The translations under genes were made by a program, and so were the position numbers. A stretch of DNA of 64,000 bases from Sphingopyxis sp. USTB-05. Lineage in GTDB: Bacteria; Pseudomonadota; Alphaproteobacteria; Sphingomonadales; Sphingomonadaceae. Below are positions 43,550-53,896 of this stretch, in pieces (positions within the stretch are counted from its first letter, which is position 1; each line of letters starts with the position of its first letter). The stretch is taken from contig NZ_CP084712.1 in NCBI RefSeq assembly GCF_023822045.1, forward strand, positions 2,108,001 through 2,172,000, written 5' to 3'. A model generated the notes under the pieces. That model searched no databases. It was not told where the DNA came from and saw only the letters and a program-made list of their open reading frames with translations.

Positions 43550-44679
43550 TCAGCCCGTCAGCGCCGCATCGCGCAGGCCGCGCCAGACGCGCAGCGCCTG
43601 TCGGTTTTCGGCGATGTCATGGACGCGCAGCAACTGCGCGCCCTGCGTCGCCGCCTGATAGTGGAGCGCCACGGTGCCGCCGAGCCGCTGGTCGGCGGCC
43701 GCCTCATTGTCGAGCGCGCCGATCATCCGCTTGCGGCTGGCGCCGAACAGGATCGGGCAGCCCAAGGTATGGAACAGCGCGAGCCCGTTGATCAGTGCCA
43801 GATTGTCGCCGACTCCCTTGCCGAACCCCAGCCCCGGATCGACGATGATCTTTGACCGGTCGACCCCGGCGGCAATGCACGCGGCCACGCGCTCGGCCAG
43901 CATGTCGTAAACATCGAACAGCACGTGCGCATAGGCGCCGCCCTCATGCGGATCGCTCTTGGCTGACGGCGCATGCATCAGCACGACCGGGCACCCAGCG
44001 TGCACGACCACTTCCATGGCACGATCATCGTGACGCAGCGCCGAAATATCGTTGACGATCCGCGCACCGGCGGCGAGCGCCGCCTCCATCACCGCAGCCT
44101 TGCGCGTATCGATCGACACGGCGACCCCGCCGCGCGCGAGCGCAGAGACGACGCCTTCGATACGCTTAATTTCGTCGCCTTCCCACACCACCGGGGCGCC
44201 GGGGCGCGTCGATTCACCCCCGACATCGATGATCGAGGCGCCCGCCGCGCCCATCGCAAACCCGGCCTCGGCAGCGGCGGCGACGTCGACATGCTTGCCG
44301 CCGTCCGAGAAGCTGTCGGGCGTGACGTTCAATATTCCCATGAGCTGCGGCTCATTCAGCCGGATCGTCCGCTCGCCCAGTTGCAGATTGCCGCGCGGCC
44401 GCACGACGCCGTCGCGCTGCGCCGTCGCCGATTGCGCCAGCCGGTCGGGCATCGCCGCGACCCAGGCATTCCATTCGGAAACCGGAACGATCGTCGATTC
44501 GACCGTCAGTCCGTCGCGCAGGCTGACATGCCAGGCGGCGAACCAGACCATCGTGTCGGCGATCCGCAGGCAATTGTCGTCGAGTTCGTGCGGCCGATCG
44601 ACGAAGCAGGTCGGGCGGCAATAGATTTGCGCGTCCGCTGACGCGGCGCCGAGGTCGGGCTTGGTCAGCGGCTGGAACA

Positions 44680-44680
<1 letters not shown>
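43550..44680 (-). CDS. folP: Dihydropteroate synthase with N-terminal extension
   Basis: 376 residues from the ATG at 44680, which overlaps the ccrM stop by 3-4 bases. The DHPS domain starts at about residue 110 (MGILNVTPDSFSDGG), with the GGESTRPGA and GASRKRMIG motifs that bind pterin and p-aminobenzoate. It makes dihydropteroate in folate synthesis, the sulfonamide target. The first 100 or so residues form an extra region with no recognised domain; ordinary FolP has only a short lead here. Confidence 0.93.
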
Positions 44681-45822
<1,142 letters not shown>

Positions 45823-45856
45823 TCACCCCGTTCCTTGCTCGTAAGAAGGCCCTGAT

Positions 45857-46008
45857 GAGTCAGGCGGAGTCCGCCGTCAAGCGCAGGAGTCTAGGGATTC
45901 CGCCTCTCTAACTGGTTAACGCGAGGAGAACGAAACGAGTCTGCCACACCATATGGAGTCATCAGCGAATCGCAGACTCAACCACTGGTAGTGTGGCGGT
46001 GAGGACTC
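45857..46008. promoter_or_regulatory. Cluster of nine GANTC sites upstream of ccrM
   Basis: GANTC occurs at 45857, 45867, 45887, 45896, 45937, 45956, 45967, 45975 and 46004: nine sites in 152 bases, when roughly one per several hundred is expected. They lie between 38 and 190 bases upstream of the ccrM start, in the only intergenic stretch here (45820-46037), which otherwise holds no gene I can see. Confidence 0.85.
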
Positions 46009-46037
46009 ACTTCCGAAAAATTTTTTGCGGTGCGGGG

Positions 46038-46934
46038 TCAAAGCCCCGGATCGACCCCGGTCAATTCGATTGAACGCATCCAAAGCTCGCGTGCCAGCTT
46101 TGGATCGCGCGCGTCGCGAGTTGCGCGCGCGGGCCCCGAGCGTCCCGATATCTCACCAAGCCCCTGCGGCCCCAGATAGTCGCCGCCCTGGACGCGCGCG
46201 CCCGTTGCCGCCTGCAGCGTCGGCCAGGCACCCTGCGCTGCGCTGTTGAAAAAGGGGCCTGCAAGCGGCGTCATCGTGCGTAGCGGGAGCGGCAGGTGCC
46301 GGGTCAGTTCGGTGAGCGCCACCCCCGGGTGGCATCCGATCGCCTGCGTCGCTCGTCCTGCGGCGCTCAAACGACGGTCGAGTTCGAACATATGGAGCAG
46401 GTTCGCGAGCTTGCTCATCTGATAGCGCGCCCAATTATGATAGCTGCGCGACGCCGACAGATCGCTGTAATCCATCGCGCCGCTCTTGTGCGCGATACTG
46501 CCGGTGATGACGATCCGGTCGTCGACATGGCCGTGGACCAGCCCGGTGAAGGCGAAGGTGCCCAGGTGATTGACCCCGAATTGCAGCTCGAAACCCTGCT
46601 TCGTCAGCGTCCTCGGTGGGATCATCACCCCGGCATTGTTGATCAGCACATCGATCCGCGGACCCGAGAGCACGGCCTTCGCCGCATCGCGGACCTGGTC
46701 GAGATCGGCAAGATCGAGCGGCTGGAACGAAAGCTCAGCCTTTGGCACGTCGATCCAGATGCGGTTCATCGCGACCTCGGCCCTGTCCTCGTCGCGGCAG
46801 GCGAGGACCACATGTGCGCCGCGCGCTGCGAGGATTTTTGAGACTTCGAAACCGATCCCGGCATTGGCACCGGTGACAAGGAAAGTGCGGCCGGTCTGGA
46901 CCGACACATCGTCGGCCGTAAATCCCCTGCTCAT
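46038..46934 (-). CDS. SDR family oxidoreductase
   Basis: 298 residues from the ATG at 46934; the frame continues upstream only over rnhB. A short-chain dehydrogenase with the NAD(P) motif TGANAGIGFE, NNAGV, and the catalytic Ser and Tyr-x-x-x-Lys (YQMSKLANLL). It belongs to the retinol-dehydrogenase/WW-domain-oxidoreductase-like group. It starts 26 bases after rnhB. Substrate unknown. Confidence 0.9.
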   Translation of the reverse strand: MSRGFTADDVSVQTGRTFLVTGANAGIGFEVSKILAARGAHVVLACRDEDRAEVAMNRIWIDVPKAELSFQPLDLADLDQVRDAAKAVLSGPRIDVLINNAGVMIPPRTLTKQGFELQFGVNHLGTFAFTGLVHGHVDDRIVITGSIAHKSGAMDYSDLSASRSYHNWARYQMSKLANLLHMFELDRRLSAAGRATQAIGCHPGVALTELTRHLPLPLRTMTPLAGPFFNSAAQGAWPTLQAATGARVQGGDYLGPQGLGEISGRSGPARATRDARDPKLARELWMRSIELTGVDPGL

Positions 46935-46960
46935 CCTTTTCCCCCCTTGGTTTCGGGTTT

Positions 46961-47515
46961 TCAGACCAGCTGCATTTGGGCGACCGGGGCAAAACTGGTC
47001 CGATGATGCGGCGTGGGGCCATGCTGCCGCAGCGCCGCAAGATGCTGGGCGGTACCATAACCCATGTTGGTTTCCCAGCCAAAGCCGGGGAAGTCGCGCG
47101 CCGCTGCCACCATGAAGCGGTCGCGATGTTCCTTCGCGATGATGCTCGCCGCCGAAATACAGGGGTGCAGCGCGTCGCCGCCTATGATCGCGCGCGCGGT
47201 ATAGCGCCAGCGCGGCAGGCGGTTGCCGTCGACCAGCACCTCGGCGGGTTCGAACCCCAGCGCTTCGACCGCGCGCGTCATTGCGAGGAAGGTCGCCTGC
47301 AGGATGTTGATGCGGTCGATTTCCGCAACGCTCGCCTCGCCGACGCCCCAACGGCAGCGCGTCTTGATCTGCGCTTCGAGTTCGGCGCGGCGTTTTGCGG
47401 TTAGCTTCTTGCTGTCATCGAGACCATCGATGCCGCCTTCGCAGAGCAGCACCGCCGCCGCGACCACCGGGCCCGCCAGCGGCCCGCGCCCGGCTTCGTC
47501 AACGCCGACGATCAT
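46961..47515 (-). CDS. rnhB: Ribonuclease HII
   Basis: 184 residues from the ATG at 47515, which overlaps the stop of the ThiD fusion gene (ATGA). RNase HII removes RNA from RNA-DNA hybrids and single ribonucleotides in DNA. Catalytic acidic residues: [15 protein letters not shown] at the start, DDSKKL, LVDGN and the [11 protein letters not shown] block. Confidence 0.95.
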   Translation of the reverse strand: MIVGVDEAGRGPLAGPVVAAAVLLCEGGIDGLDDSKKLTAKRRAELEAQIKTRCRWGVGEASVAEIDRINILQATFLAMTRAVEALGFEPAEVLVDGNRLPRWRYTARAIIGGDALHPCISAASIIAKEHRDRFMVAAARDFPGFGWETNMGYGTAQHLAALRQHGPTPHHRTSFAPVAQMQLV

Positions 47516-48654
47516 ATGCGCCACGGCGGATAGCGCCGATATTCGGCGGCCTGATACAGGCACAGGCGATTGCCCGCGGGATCGGTCAGTCGCGCCTCGC
47601 GCCAGCCCCATTCCTCATCCTTCGGCATCTGGTCGAACCGGACGCCGCGCCGCGCCAGATACGCGACCCACGCGTCGAGCGCGCCGCTTTCCAGATAGGT
47701 CGTGGCACCGCCAGCCGCGCCGTCGCCGACATGGATCGACAAGGTAACGCCGTTCGCAGCCTCGAAGCGGGCATATCCATTGTCGGGACTATCGACGATC
47801 TGCTTCAACCCCATCTGCTTGTAGAAGGCGACTGATACCGCATAATCATTTGCGGGCAGCGTGACTTGGTTGAGCGCCGGGCCGGTGAACAGCCCGTCGT
47901 TACGCACATATTGCTGCCCCATCGGGCCATGCCCCTGCCCCAGCCCCGGTGCATCGTGCAGCGAAAGGCGCACGAAATCCCGCGCACGCGCGATCGCGGG
48001 CTCAAGCGGCATTCCCTGCGCCAGCCCCGTTGCGATCGCGCTCGCAAGCGTGCAGCCGGTGCCGTGGCTGTGCGGCGTGTCGATCCGTGGTGCTTCCCAG
48101 CGCGCAACCTCGCCCTCGCCCGTTTCGAGCAAACGGTCGATCACCGTCTCGCCCTCGGCATGGCCGCCCTTCACCAGCAGCGAACAGCCGTGTGCGAGCA
48201 CCGCTTCCTCACCGCCAAGCGCATCGAGTTCGGGCAGGTTCGGCGTCGCGACCATCGCGCGGTTCAGCAACGCGCGAAACGCGTCGATTGTCGGCGCATC
48301 GGCGAGGACCGATCCGCTGGTGGCGACCATCACCGGATCGAATACAAGCGCAGCCTGCGCGAGGTCTGGCTGCGACAATCGTTCCGCCACCGCCGCAGCG
48401 GTTTCGGCGCTGCCGATCATGCCGATCTTGACCGCATCGACGCCGATGTCCGACGCGACGCTGTCGATCTGTTGCAAGGCCATCGCGGTCGGGACCGGAT
48501 GGACGCCCTGCACCCCCAGCGTGTTCTGCGCGGTGATCGCGGTGATCGCGGTCATCGCATGGCCGCCGAGCATCGTGACCGCCTTGATGTCGGCCTGGAT
48601 ACCGGCGCCGCCGCCGCTGTCAGAACCTGCAATAATCAGGACGCGCGCGGTCAT
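47512..48654 (-). CDS. thiD: Fused HMP/HMP-P kinase and VOC (glyoxalase-like) protein
   Basis: 380 residues. The first 265 form ThiD, which phosphorylates hydroxymethylpyrimidine in thiamine synthesis: [18 protein letters not shown], a [11 protein letters not shown] block and the anion hole [19 protein letters not shown]. Residues about 268-380 are a VOC/glyoxalase-like domain ([37 protein letters not shown]). Frame is continuous with no stop, so this is a genuine fusion rather than an adjacent gene. Confidence 0.9.
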   Translation of the reverse strand: MTARVLIIAGSDSGGGAGIQADIKAVTMLGGHAMTAITAITAQNTLGVQGVHPVPTAMALQQIDSVASDIGVDAVKIGMIGSAETAAAVAERLSQPDLAQAALVFDPVMVATSGSVLADAPTIDAFRALLNRAMVATPNLPELDALGGEEAVLAHGCSLLVKGGHAEGETVIDRLLETGEGEVARWEAPRIDTPHSHGTGCTLASAIATGLAQGMPLEPAIARARDFVRLSLHDAPGLGQGHGPMGQQYVRNDGLFTGPALNQVTLPANDYAVSVAFYKQMGLKQIVDSPDNGYARFEAANGVTLSIHVGDGAAGGATTYLESGALDAWVAYLARRGVRFDQMPKDEEWGWREARLTDPAGNRLCLYQAAEYRRYPPWRI

Positions 48655-48673
48655 GGTTCATCAACATAAGGAT

Positions 48674-48746
48674 CGTCACCCCGGACTTGATCCGGGGTCC
48701 ATGATGCCAGGGCAGCGGAGGATGCCGGATCAAGCCCAGCATGACG
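48674..48746. repeat. REP-like inverted pair between thiD and DUF1272
   Basis: The left unit contains CCCCGGACTTGATCCGGGG, itself a palindrome, and the right unit is its degenerate reverse complement. The same core occurs at 52951, 60513 and 60624, so this is a dispersed family. Confidence 0.8.
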
Positions 48747-48760
48747 AAAAAGGGAATTGG

Positions 48761-48985
48761 TCACCCCTTATGCTTTCGCTCCGTCGACGCGGGGAATTTG
48801 GCCAGCGCCGCGCCTTCGCGCAGCGGCCGGTCGAGCAGGTCGCCGCCGCAATTGGGGCAAATCTCGTCGAGCTTGTCTGCGCAGTTCGCGCAGAAGGTGC
48901 ATTCGAACGAGCAGATGAAGGCCCCGTGAAGATTGGCGGGCAGATCGCGTCCGCATTTTTCGCAATCGGGTCGCATTTCAAGCAT
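48761..48985 (-). CDS. DUF1272 zinc-ribbon-like small protein
   Basis: 74 residues with the DUF1272 pattern MLEMRPDCEKCGRDLP, then CSFECTFCANCAD and CPNCGGDLL. Four CxxC-type pairs suggest two zinc sites. Function unknown. Monocistronic between the REP repeat and glmM. Confidence 0.9.
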   Translation of the reverse strand: MLEMRPDCEKCGRDLPANLHGAFICSFECTFCANCADKLDEICPNCGGDLLDRPLREGAALAKFPASTERKHKG

Positions 48986-49019
48986 GATAAGTCTCTTTCG
49001 GTTCTAGAAAATCAAATGG

Positions 49020-50357
49020 CTATGCCGCCGCGGCGCGCACCGCGTCGCAGATCATGTCGACGACCTGCTCGACCTGTCCGGCATCGTCGCCCTCGGCCAT
49101 CACGCGGATGAGCGGTTCGGTGCCGGACGGACGGATGACGAGACGCCCGCGCCCGTTGAGCGCCGCCTCGCCCTCGGCGATCGCCGCGATGACATGCTTG
49201 TCCTCGAGCGGCTTGCCGCTGGCAAAGCGGACATTCTTCAAAAGCTGCGGCACGGGATCGAACTGGTGGAGCAGATCGCTTGCCGGCTTGCCGCCGGCAA
49301 CCAGCTCGGCAAGCACCTGCAGCGCCGCCAGCGTCCCGTCGCCGGTGGTCGCATGATCCGACAGGATCATATGCCCCGACTGTTCGCCGCCGACGTTGAA
49401 GCCGCCTTCCTTCATGCGTTCGAGCACATAGCGGTCACCGACCTTGGTGCGTTCGAGCCGCAACCCTTCGCCTTCGAGAAAGCGTTCGAGCCCGAGGTTC
49501 GACATCACCGTTGCGACGACCCCGCCGCCCTTTAAACGCCCTTGCCGTGCCCAGCTCGCTCCGATCAGTCCCATGATCTGGTCGCCGTCGACGATCGTCC
49601 CCTTTTCGTCGACGACGATCAGCCGGTCGGCATCGCCGTCGAGCGCAATGCCGATGTCGGCGCCGCTCGCAACCACAGTTTCCTGAAGCAAGGCGGGCGC
49701 GGTCGATCCGCATTTGTCATTGATGTTGGTGCCGTTGGGCTCGACCCCGATCGCGACGACGTCGGCGCCAAGCTCCCAGAACACCGTTGGCGCACTGTTG
49801 TAAGCCGCTCCGTTCGCGCAATCGAGCACGATGCGCAGCCCGTCGAGGCGGACCGATTCGGGCAGGCTCTGCTTGACCGCGTGGATATAGCGGCCGCGCG
49901 CATCGTCGATGCGCTTGGCGCGGCCGATATGCGCCACATCGGCGAGCTTTGGCTCGACGGTCAGCAGATGTTCGATCTGTGCCTCATCCTCGTCGGAGAG
50001 CTTGTAGCCGTCGGGGCCGAACAGCTTGATCCCATTGTCCTGATAGGGATTATGGCTCGCCGAAATCATCACGCCGAGGTCGGCGCGCATCGAGCGCGTC
50101 AGCATCGCGATCGCCGGGGTCGGCATTGGGCCGACCTGCACCACGTCCATGCCCACACTGGTGAAGCCGGCAACGAGCGCATTTTCGAGCATATAGCCCG
50201 ACAAACGCGTGTCCTTGCCGATCACGACGCGATGCTTGTGTTCGCCGCGCAGAAAATGTGCGCCCGCCGCCATCCCGACGCGCATCGCGACCTCCGCGGT
50301 CATCGGCGCCCGGTTGGTCAGGCCGCGAATCCCGTCGGTTCCGAAAAACTTGCGCAT
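49020..50357 (-). CDS. glmM: Phosphoglucosamine mutase
   Basis: 445 residues from the ATG at 50357 (AGAGGGAAC before it). GlmM interconverts glucosamine-6-P and glucosamine-1-P. It starts [11 protein letters not shown], has the active serine SASHNP (phosphorylated), the metal loop DGDADR, and [15 protein letters not shown] at the end. With glmS and glmU it completes UDP-GlcNAc synthesis in this window. Confidence 0.97.
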   Translation of the reverse strand: MRKFFGTDGIRGLTNRAPMTAEVAMRVGMAAGAHFLRGEHKHRVVIGKDTRLSGYMLENALVAGFTSVGMDVVQVGPMPTPAIAMLTRSMRADLGVMISASHNPYQDNGIKLFGPDGYKLSDEDEAQIEHLLTVEPKLADVAHIGRAKRIDDARGRYIHAVKQSLPESVRLDGLRIVLDCANGAAYNSAPTVFWELGADVVAIGVEPNGTNINDKCGSTAPALLQETVVASGADIGIALDGDADRLIVVDEKGTIVDGDQIMGLIGASWARQGRLKGGGVVATVMSNLGLERFLEGEGLRLERTKVGDRYVLERMKEGGFNVGGEQSGHMILSDHATTGDGTLAALQVLAELVAGGKPASDLLHQFDPVPQLLKNVRFASGKPLEDKHVIAAIAEGEAALNGRGRLVIRPSGTEPLIRVMAEGDDAGQVEQVVDMICDAVRAAAA

Positions 50358-50530
50358 GTTCCCTCTGCTACTTAAGCCAAGGCCGACAAAGCCTGCCCCG
50401 GCGTCCACGGGATGGCCCCCGCGGAGCATTTCCCGGCCCAAAAACCGGTTCCCGTTTGTTACGGGAGGTGCTCTAAGTCACCCTTATTTGCTTGGCAAGC
50501 AGGCCAGAAAAAACGCCGGGAGAATCCGCT

Positions 50531-51784
50531 TTGAAATCCGCTTGGTTCATTCTCTCGGCGCTTGTCGCTGGCATGTTGCTAGGGATCGCCGTCGAACTTG
50601 TTTCGCCCGCTGCGGGCACTGCGTCGCTTCCCTATATCGAACCGATCGGGCTGCTCTGGCTCAACGCGCTCAAGATGACGATCGTCCCGCTTGTCGTCGC
50701 GCTGCTCGTCACGGGTATCACCGCGACCGCCGATGCCGCGCGCGCAGGCAAGCTCGCCTTCCGCGCGGTGATGACCTTTCTGGGTGCGATCTTCCTGTCC
50801 GGGTTGATGACGCTGCTGCTCGCGCCCTTGCTGCTCCGCCTCTTCCCGCTGTCTCCCGGCGCCGCCGAAGCGCTGCGTCACGGACTTGGCGGCACGACCG
50901 AGGCAGGCCCATCGCCGACCTTCGGCGATTTCCTGTTGTCGCTCATTCCGACCAACCCGATCGCGGCGGCGGCAGACACGGCGATTCTGCCACTCATCGT
51001 CTTCACGACCATCTTTGCCTTCGCGATCACCAAGCTCGAGCCGCCGCAGCGCGCGACGCTGTCGGGGCTGTTCAAGGCGCTCGGCGATGCGATGCTGATC
51101 GTCATCGGCTGGATCCTCGCGCTCGCGCCTATCGGGGTTTTCGCGCTCGGCTATGCGCTTGCGGTCAAGGCGGGAGTCGCGGCGTTCGGTGGGCTTGTCC
51201 ACTACGTGCTGATCCTGTCGGCGATCGGTGCCAGTTGCATTTTGCTCGGTCTGCTCCTCGCATGGCTTGTCGTCGGCATACCCCTCCCGCGCTTCGTCCG
51301 CGCGATGGTTCCGACGCTCGCGGTCGCGATCAGCACGCAAAGCTCGCTCGCAAGCCTGCCGGCGATGCTGAAGTCGTCGGAGGAACTCGGCGTCGATCCG
51401 AAAAAGGCCGACGTCGTCCTGCCGCTCGCGGTCGCGCTGTTCCGTTTCACCAGCCCCGCCATGAACCTTGCCGTTGTCGTCTATGTCGCGTGGCTGTTCG
51501 GCATCGAACTGACGCCTTGGGAAATGGCCGTCGGTCTCCTCGTCGCAATGGCGGCTGCGCTTTCCTCGGTCAGCCTGCCAGGCTCGATTAGCTTCGTGAC
51601 GTCGATCGCCCCGATTGCGGTGTCGATGGGCGTTCCCGTCGCACCGCTCGGGCTGCTCGTCGCGGTCGAGACTTTCCCTGACATTTTCCGTACAATCGGC
51701 AATGTTATCGGCGACGTCGCTGCGACCAAATATGCCGCCGACGGCGTTGAAGGCGAGGCCCCTACCGTAGGAGAAACCGCATGA
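50531..51784 (+). CDS. Dicarboxylate/amino acid:cation symporter (DAACS)
   Basis: 417 residues from a TTG at 50531, which has GGGAGA eight bases upstream; a TTG at 50492 is an alternative without a ribosome-binding site. Family motifs: RLFPLSPGAAE, a PTNPIAAA block, and the serine-rich loop ISTQSSLASLPAM of glutamate/dicarboxylate carriers, and the MNLAVVVYVAWLFGIEL segment. Eight or so membrane segments. Its stop overlaps the ATG of the next gene. Divergent from glmM. Confidence 0.9.
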   Translation: MKSAWFILSALVAGMLLGIAVELVSPAAGTASLPYIEPIGLLWLNALKMTIVPLVVALLVTGITATADAARAGKLAFRAVMTFLGAIFLSGLMTLLLAPLLLRLFPLSPGAAEALRHGLGGTTEAGPSPTFGDFLLSLIPTNPIAAAADTAILPLIVFTTIFAFAITKLEPPQRATLSGLFKALGDAMLIVIGWILALAPIGVFALGYALAVKAGVAAFGGLVHYVLILSAIGASCILLGLLLAWLVVGIPLPRFVRAMVPTLAVAISTQSSLASLPAMLKSSEELGVDPKKADVVLPLAVALFRFTSPAMNLAVVVYVAWLFGIELTPWEMAVGLLVAMAAALSSVSLPGSISFVTSIAPIAVSMGVPVAPLGLLVAVETFPDIFRTIGNVIGDVAATKYAADGVEGEAPTVGETA

Positions 51785-52776
51785 AATACCGCAAGCTCGG
51801 CCACGGCCTCGAAGTTTCGGCGATCGGCATCGGCTGCATGCCGATGATCAAGGGCGGCAATATCCTTTATGGCGAGGCCGCCGACCTCGACGAATCGACG
51901 CGCACGATCCACCGCGCGATCGACCTGGGCGTCACCTTTTTCGACACCGCGCAAATCTATGGCCCGTTCAGCAACGAGGAATTGCTGGGCGAGGCGATCA
52001 AGGGCAAGCGCGACGGGCTCGTCATCGCGACCAAATTCGGCTTCAAATTCGACGGCAGCCAGATCGTCGGCGTCGACGGCTCGCCCGCCAACGCCCGCGC
52101 CGCGTGCGAGGGTTCGCTCCAGCGGCTCGGCATCGACACGATCGACCTTTTCTACCAGCACCGCGTCGACCCGTCGGTTCCGATCGAGGAGACCGTCGGC
52201 GGCATGATGGAGCTGGTGAAGGAAGGCAAGGTGCGCCACATCGCGCTTTCCGAAGCCGGCGCCGACACGATCCGCCGCGCCGCCAAGGCTGCGCCGATCA
52301 CCGCGCTGCAAAGCGAATATTCGATCTGGGAGCGCGATGTCGAGGACGACATCCTCGGCGCGTGCCGCGACAATGGCATCGGCTTCGTCCCCTATTCGCC
52401 GCTCGGCCGCGGCTTCCTCGCGGGCGCGGTGCGCAGCCGTGACGAGCTTCCGGAGAATGACTGGCGCCGAAACGACCCGCGTTATTCGGACGAAAACCTC
52501 CCCGCCAATCTTGCCATCGTCGATGCGATCGGCGCGGTCGCGGACAAGCATGGCGTATCAAAGGCGCAGGTAGCGCTCGCCTGGCTGCTCGCACAGGGCG
52601 ACGACATCGTCCCCATTCCCGGCACCAAGCGCCGCGCGACGATGGAAGACAGCGTGGCCGCTGCCGAGGTCACGCTGACCACCGACGACCTCGCCGCAAT
52701 CGATGCAGCCGCGCCCAAGGGCGGAACGAGCGGCCCGCGCTATGGCGAAATGGGGATGCGGATGGTGCGGCTTTAG
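51781..52776 (+). CDS. Aldo/keto reductase
   Basis: 331 residues, beginning at an ATGA overlap with the transporter and preceded by TAGGAGA. The catalytic tetrad is seen: Asp and Tyr in FFDTAQIYGPF, Lys in ATKFGFKF, His in FYQHRVDPSVP. The C-terminal WLLAQGDDIVPIPGTKRRATMEDSV segment binds NADPH. It resembles the YajO/AKR13 type. The link with a dicarboxylate carrier suggests a shared substrate, but this is inference. Confidence 0.92.
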   Translation: MKYRKLGHGLEVSAIGIGCMPMIKGGNILYGEAADLDESTRTIHRAIDLGVTFFDTAQIYGPFSNEELLGEAIKGKRDGLVIATKFGFKFDGSQIVGVDGSPANARAACEGSLQRLGIDTIDLFYQHRVDPSVPIEETVGGMMELVKEGKVRHIALSEAGADTIRRAAKAAPITALQSEYSIWERDVEDDILGACRDNGIGFVPYSPLGRGFLAGAVRSRDELPENDWRRNDPRYSDENLPANLAIVDAIGAVADKHGVSKAQVALAWLLAQGDDIVPIPGTKRRATMEDSVAAAEVTLTTDDLAAIDAAAPKGGTSGPRYGEMGMRMVRL

Positions 52777-52828
52777 GCACCCAGTCGGAGGGGCAGCTTT
52801 CGACCGGTTGCTGCCGTTGCAGGTGTGT

Positions 52829-52908
52829 GCCCCGGCGAAGGCCGGGGTCCAGAGCGCAACGAGCAGAGGTCGGCTCTCTGAAGCCCTGGGCCCCGGCCTT
52901 CGCCGGGG
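52829..52908. repeat. Inverted pair of GC-rich palindromes
   Basis: CCCCGGC-GAAG-GCCGGGG (52830-52847) and CCCCGGC-CTTC-GCCGGGG (52891-52908) are reverse complements of each other. Each is a hairpin, and together they make a larger stem. A REP family different from that of 52951. No gene lies in 52777-53355. Confidence 0.8.
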
Positions 52909-52950
52909 TGCGCAAATGGGAAACGACCGGTTGCCGACCAATCCTTTTTC

Positions 52951-53040
52951 GTCACCCCGGACTTGATCCGGGGTCCCGCTTGAGGCCGAAGTCAGTGAGC
53001 GCGTCAAAAAGCGGGATCCCGGGTCAAGCCCGGGATGACG
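52951..53040. repeat. Composite REP element A, left copy
   Basis: Two 30-base imperfect inverted units (52951-52980, 53011-53040) enclose a short spacer. The whole 90-base element recurs, inverted and at high identity, at 60624-60712. Confidence 0.85.
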
Positions 53041-53077
53041 GAAGTGGGGGGCGGGATGTCCGCTTCCCACCCCAAAA

Positions 53078-53345
53078 CAGACATCACCTTCAAAATAGGC
53101 CTTTCCTACATTATCCGGCTATGCCAGCCTTCATCCGGCTCTTTCAATCGGTGAACAAAAAGGCGGTGGCTGCCTGGCTTGCGGGTTCGACCATGATCGG
53201 ACGTGCCGCGCACATCCAGCACGCCGCGACTGGCAAATCGGGGCGCTCATAGGGCTGAACTTTACTGAACTTTGGAATATCCAGCCGGGCGATGTCCAAA
53301 GAGGGCAACGTCAGCTCACCACCCCAAAAACAGACATCAACTTCT
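53078..53345. repeat. Element B, left copy (about 250 bp)
   Basis: The stretch matches 60226-60492 in reverse complement with roughly 85-90% identity judged by eye and few or no indels over about 245 bases. A 24-26-base direct repeat (core CAGACATCA) flanks the left copy at 53078-53101 and 53320-53345. An in-frame 43-codon frame at 53121-53252 (MPAFIRLFQSVNKKAV start) exists in both copies, but the differences are mostly amino-acid-changing. No family name known to me. Confidence 0.8.
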
Positions 53346-53355
53346 GCCCTTTGCC

Positions 53356-53892
53356 TTAACCCTTAACCTCCATCCGCTCGCACAGCGCATCGACCTTTCC
53401 GGCCAACTCGTGAATCCGCATCTGATCGAGCTTCTCGTGCAGCCGCATGATCTCCAGCTCCGCGCGCAGGTTGATCTCGTAATCGAGCCCTGCCGCGATT
53501 CGATCCTTCGCCGACGCGCGGTTCTGGCTCATCATGATGATCGGCGCCTGGATCGCCGCGAGCGTCGAGAGCATCAGGTTTAGAAAAATGAAGGGATAGG
53601 GATCGAACGCCATCCCCCAGCGGGCAAGCACGTCCGAATTGAGCAGCATCCAGCCGAGCAGCACTGCGGTGAAGGCGATGATGAAACCCCATGAACCGCC
53701 CACCGCAGCGACACGATCGGACAGGCGCGCGCCGAAGCTCGCCTCGGCATCATCCAGGTCGGCAGCGTCGCGGCTGATCAGTCGCCGCTCGGCAATCGCA
53801 TCGAGTACCCGAAGCTCGTCGGCGTCGAGTTCGTCGAGCGGCCGCCCAAGCAGGCGAAGCGACAGGTCTGCGGTCGTCGTTTTATCGTGCAT
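53356..53892 (-). CDS. DUF1003 membrane protein
   Basis: 178 residues from the ATG at 53892. The DUF1003 block is unmistakable: two membrane helices with VGGSWGFIIAFTAVLLGWMLLN, DPYPFIFLNLMLSTLAAIQAPIIMMSQNR, then a soluble coiled tail (ELEIMRLHEKLDQMRIHEL). It begins 4 bases after the NnrU gene. Role unknown; members are often stress-associated. Confidence 0.93.
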   Translation of the reverse strand: MHDKTTTADLSLRLLGRPLDELDADELRVLDAIAERRLISRDAADLDDAEASFGARLSDRVAAVGGSWGFIIAFTAVLLGWMLLNSDVLARWGMAFDPYPFIFLNLMLSTLAAIQAPIIMMSQNRASAKDRIAAGLDYEINLRAELEIMRLHEKLDQMRIHELAGKVDALCERMEVKG

Positions 53893-53896
53893 TATA

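Noticed and set aside
46935..47351. N-terminal extension of the SDR reading frame to 47351
   Set aside because: It overlaps the whole of the rnhB 3' half and gives an Arg-rich non-conserved leader; ATG 46934 sits at the known SDR start.
48655..48760. TPP riboswitch linked to thiD
   Set aside because: No thi-box-like sequence; the region is mostly REP repeats, and thiD lacks other thiamine genes beside it.
53121..53252. 43-codon ORF within element B as a real gene
   Set aside because: It is present in both copies, but most differences change amino acids and there is no convincing ribosome-binding site, so it is kept as a repeat feature only.
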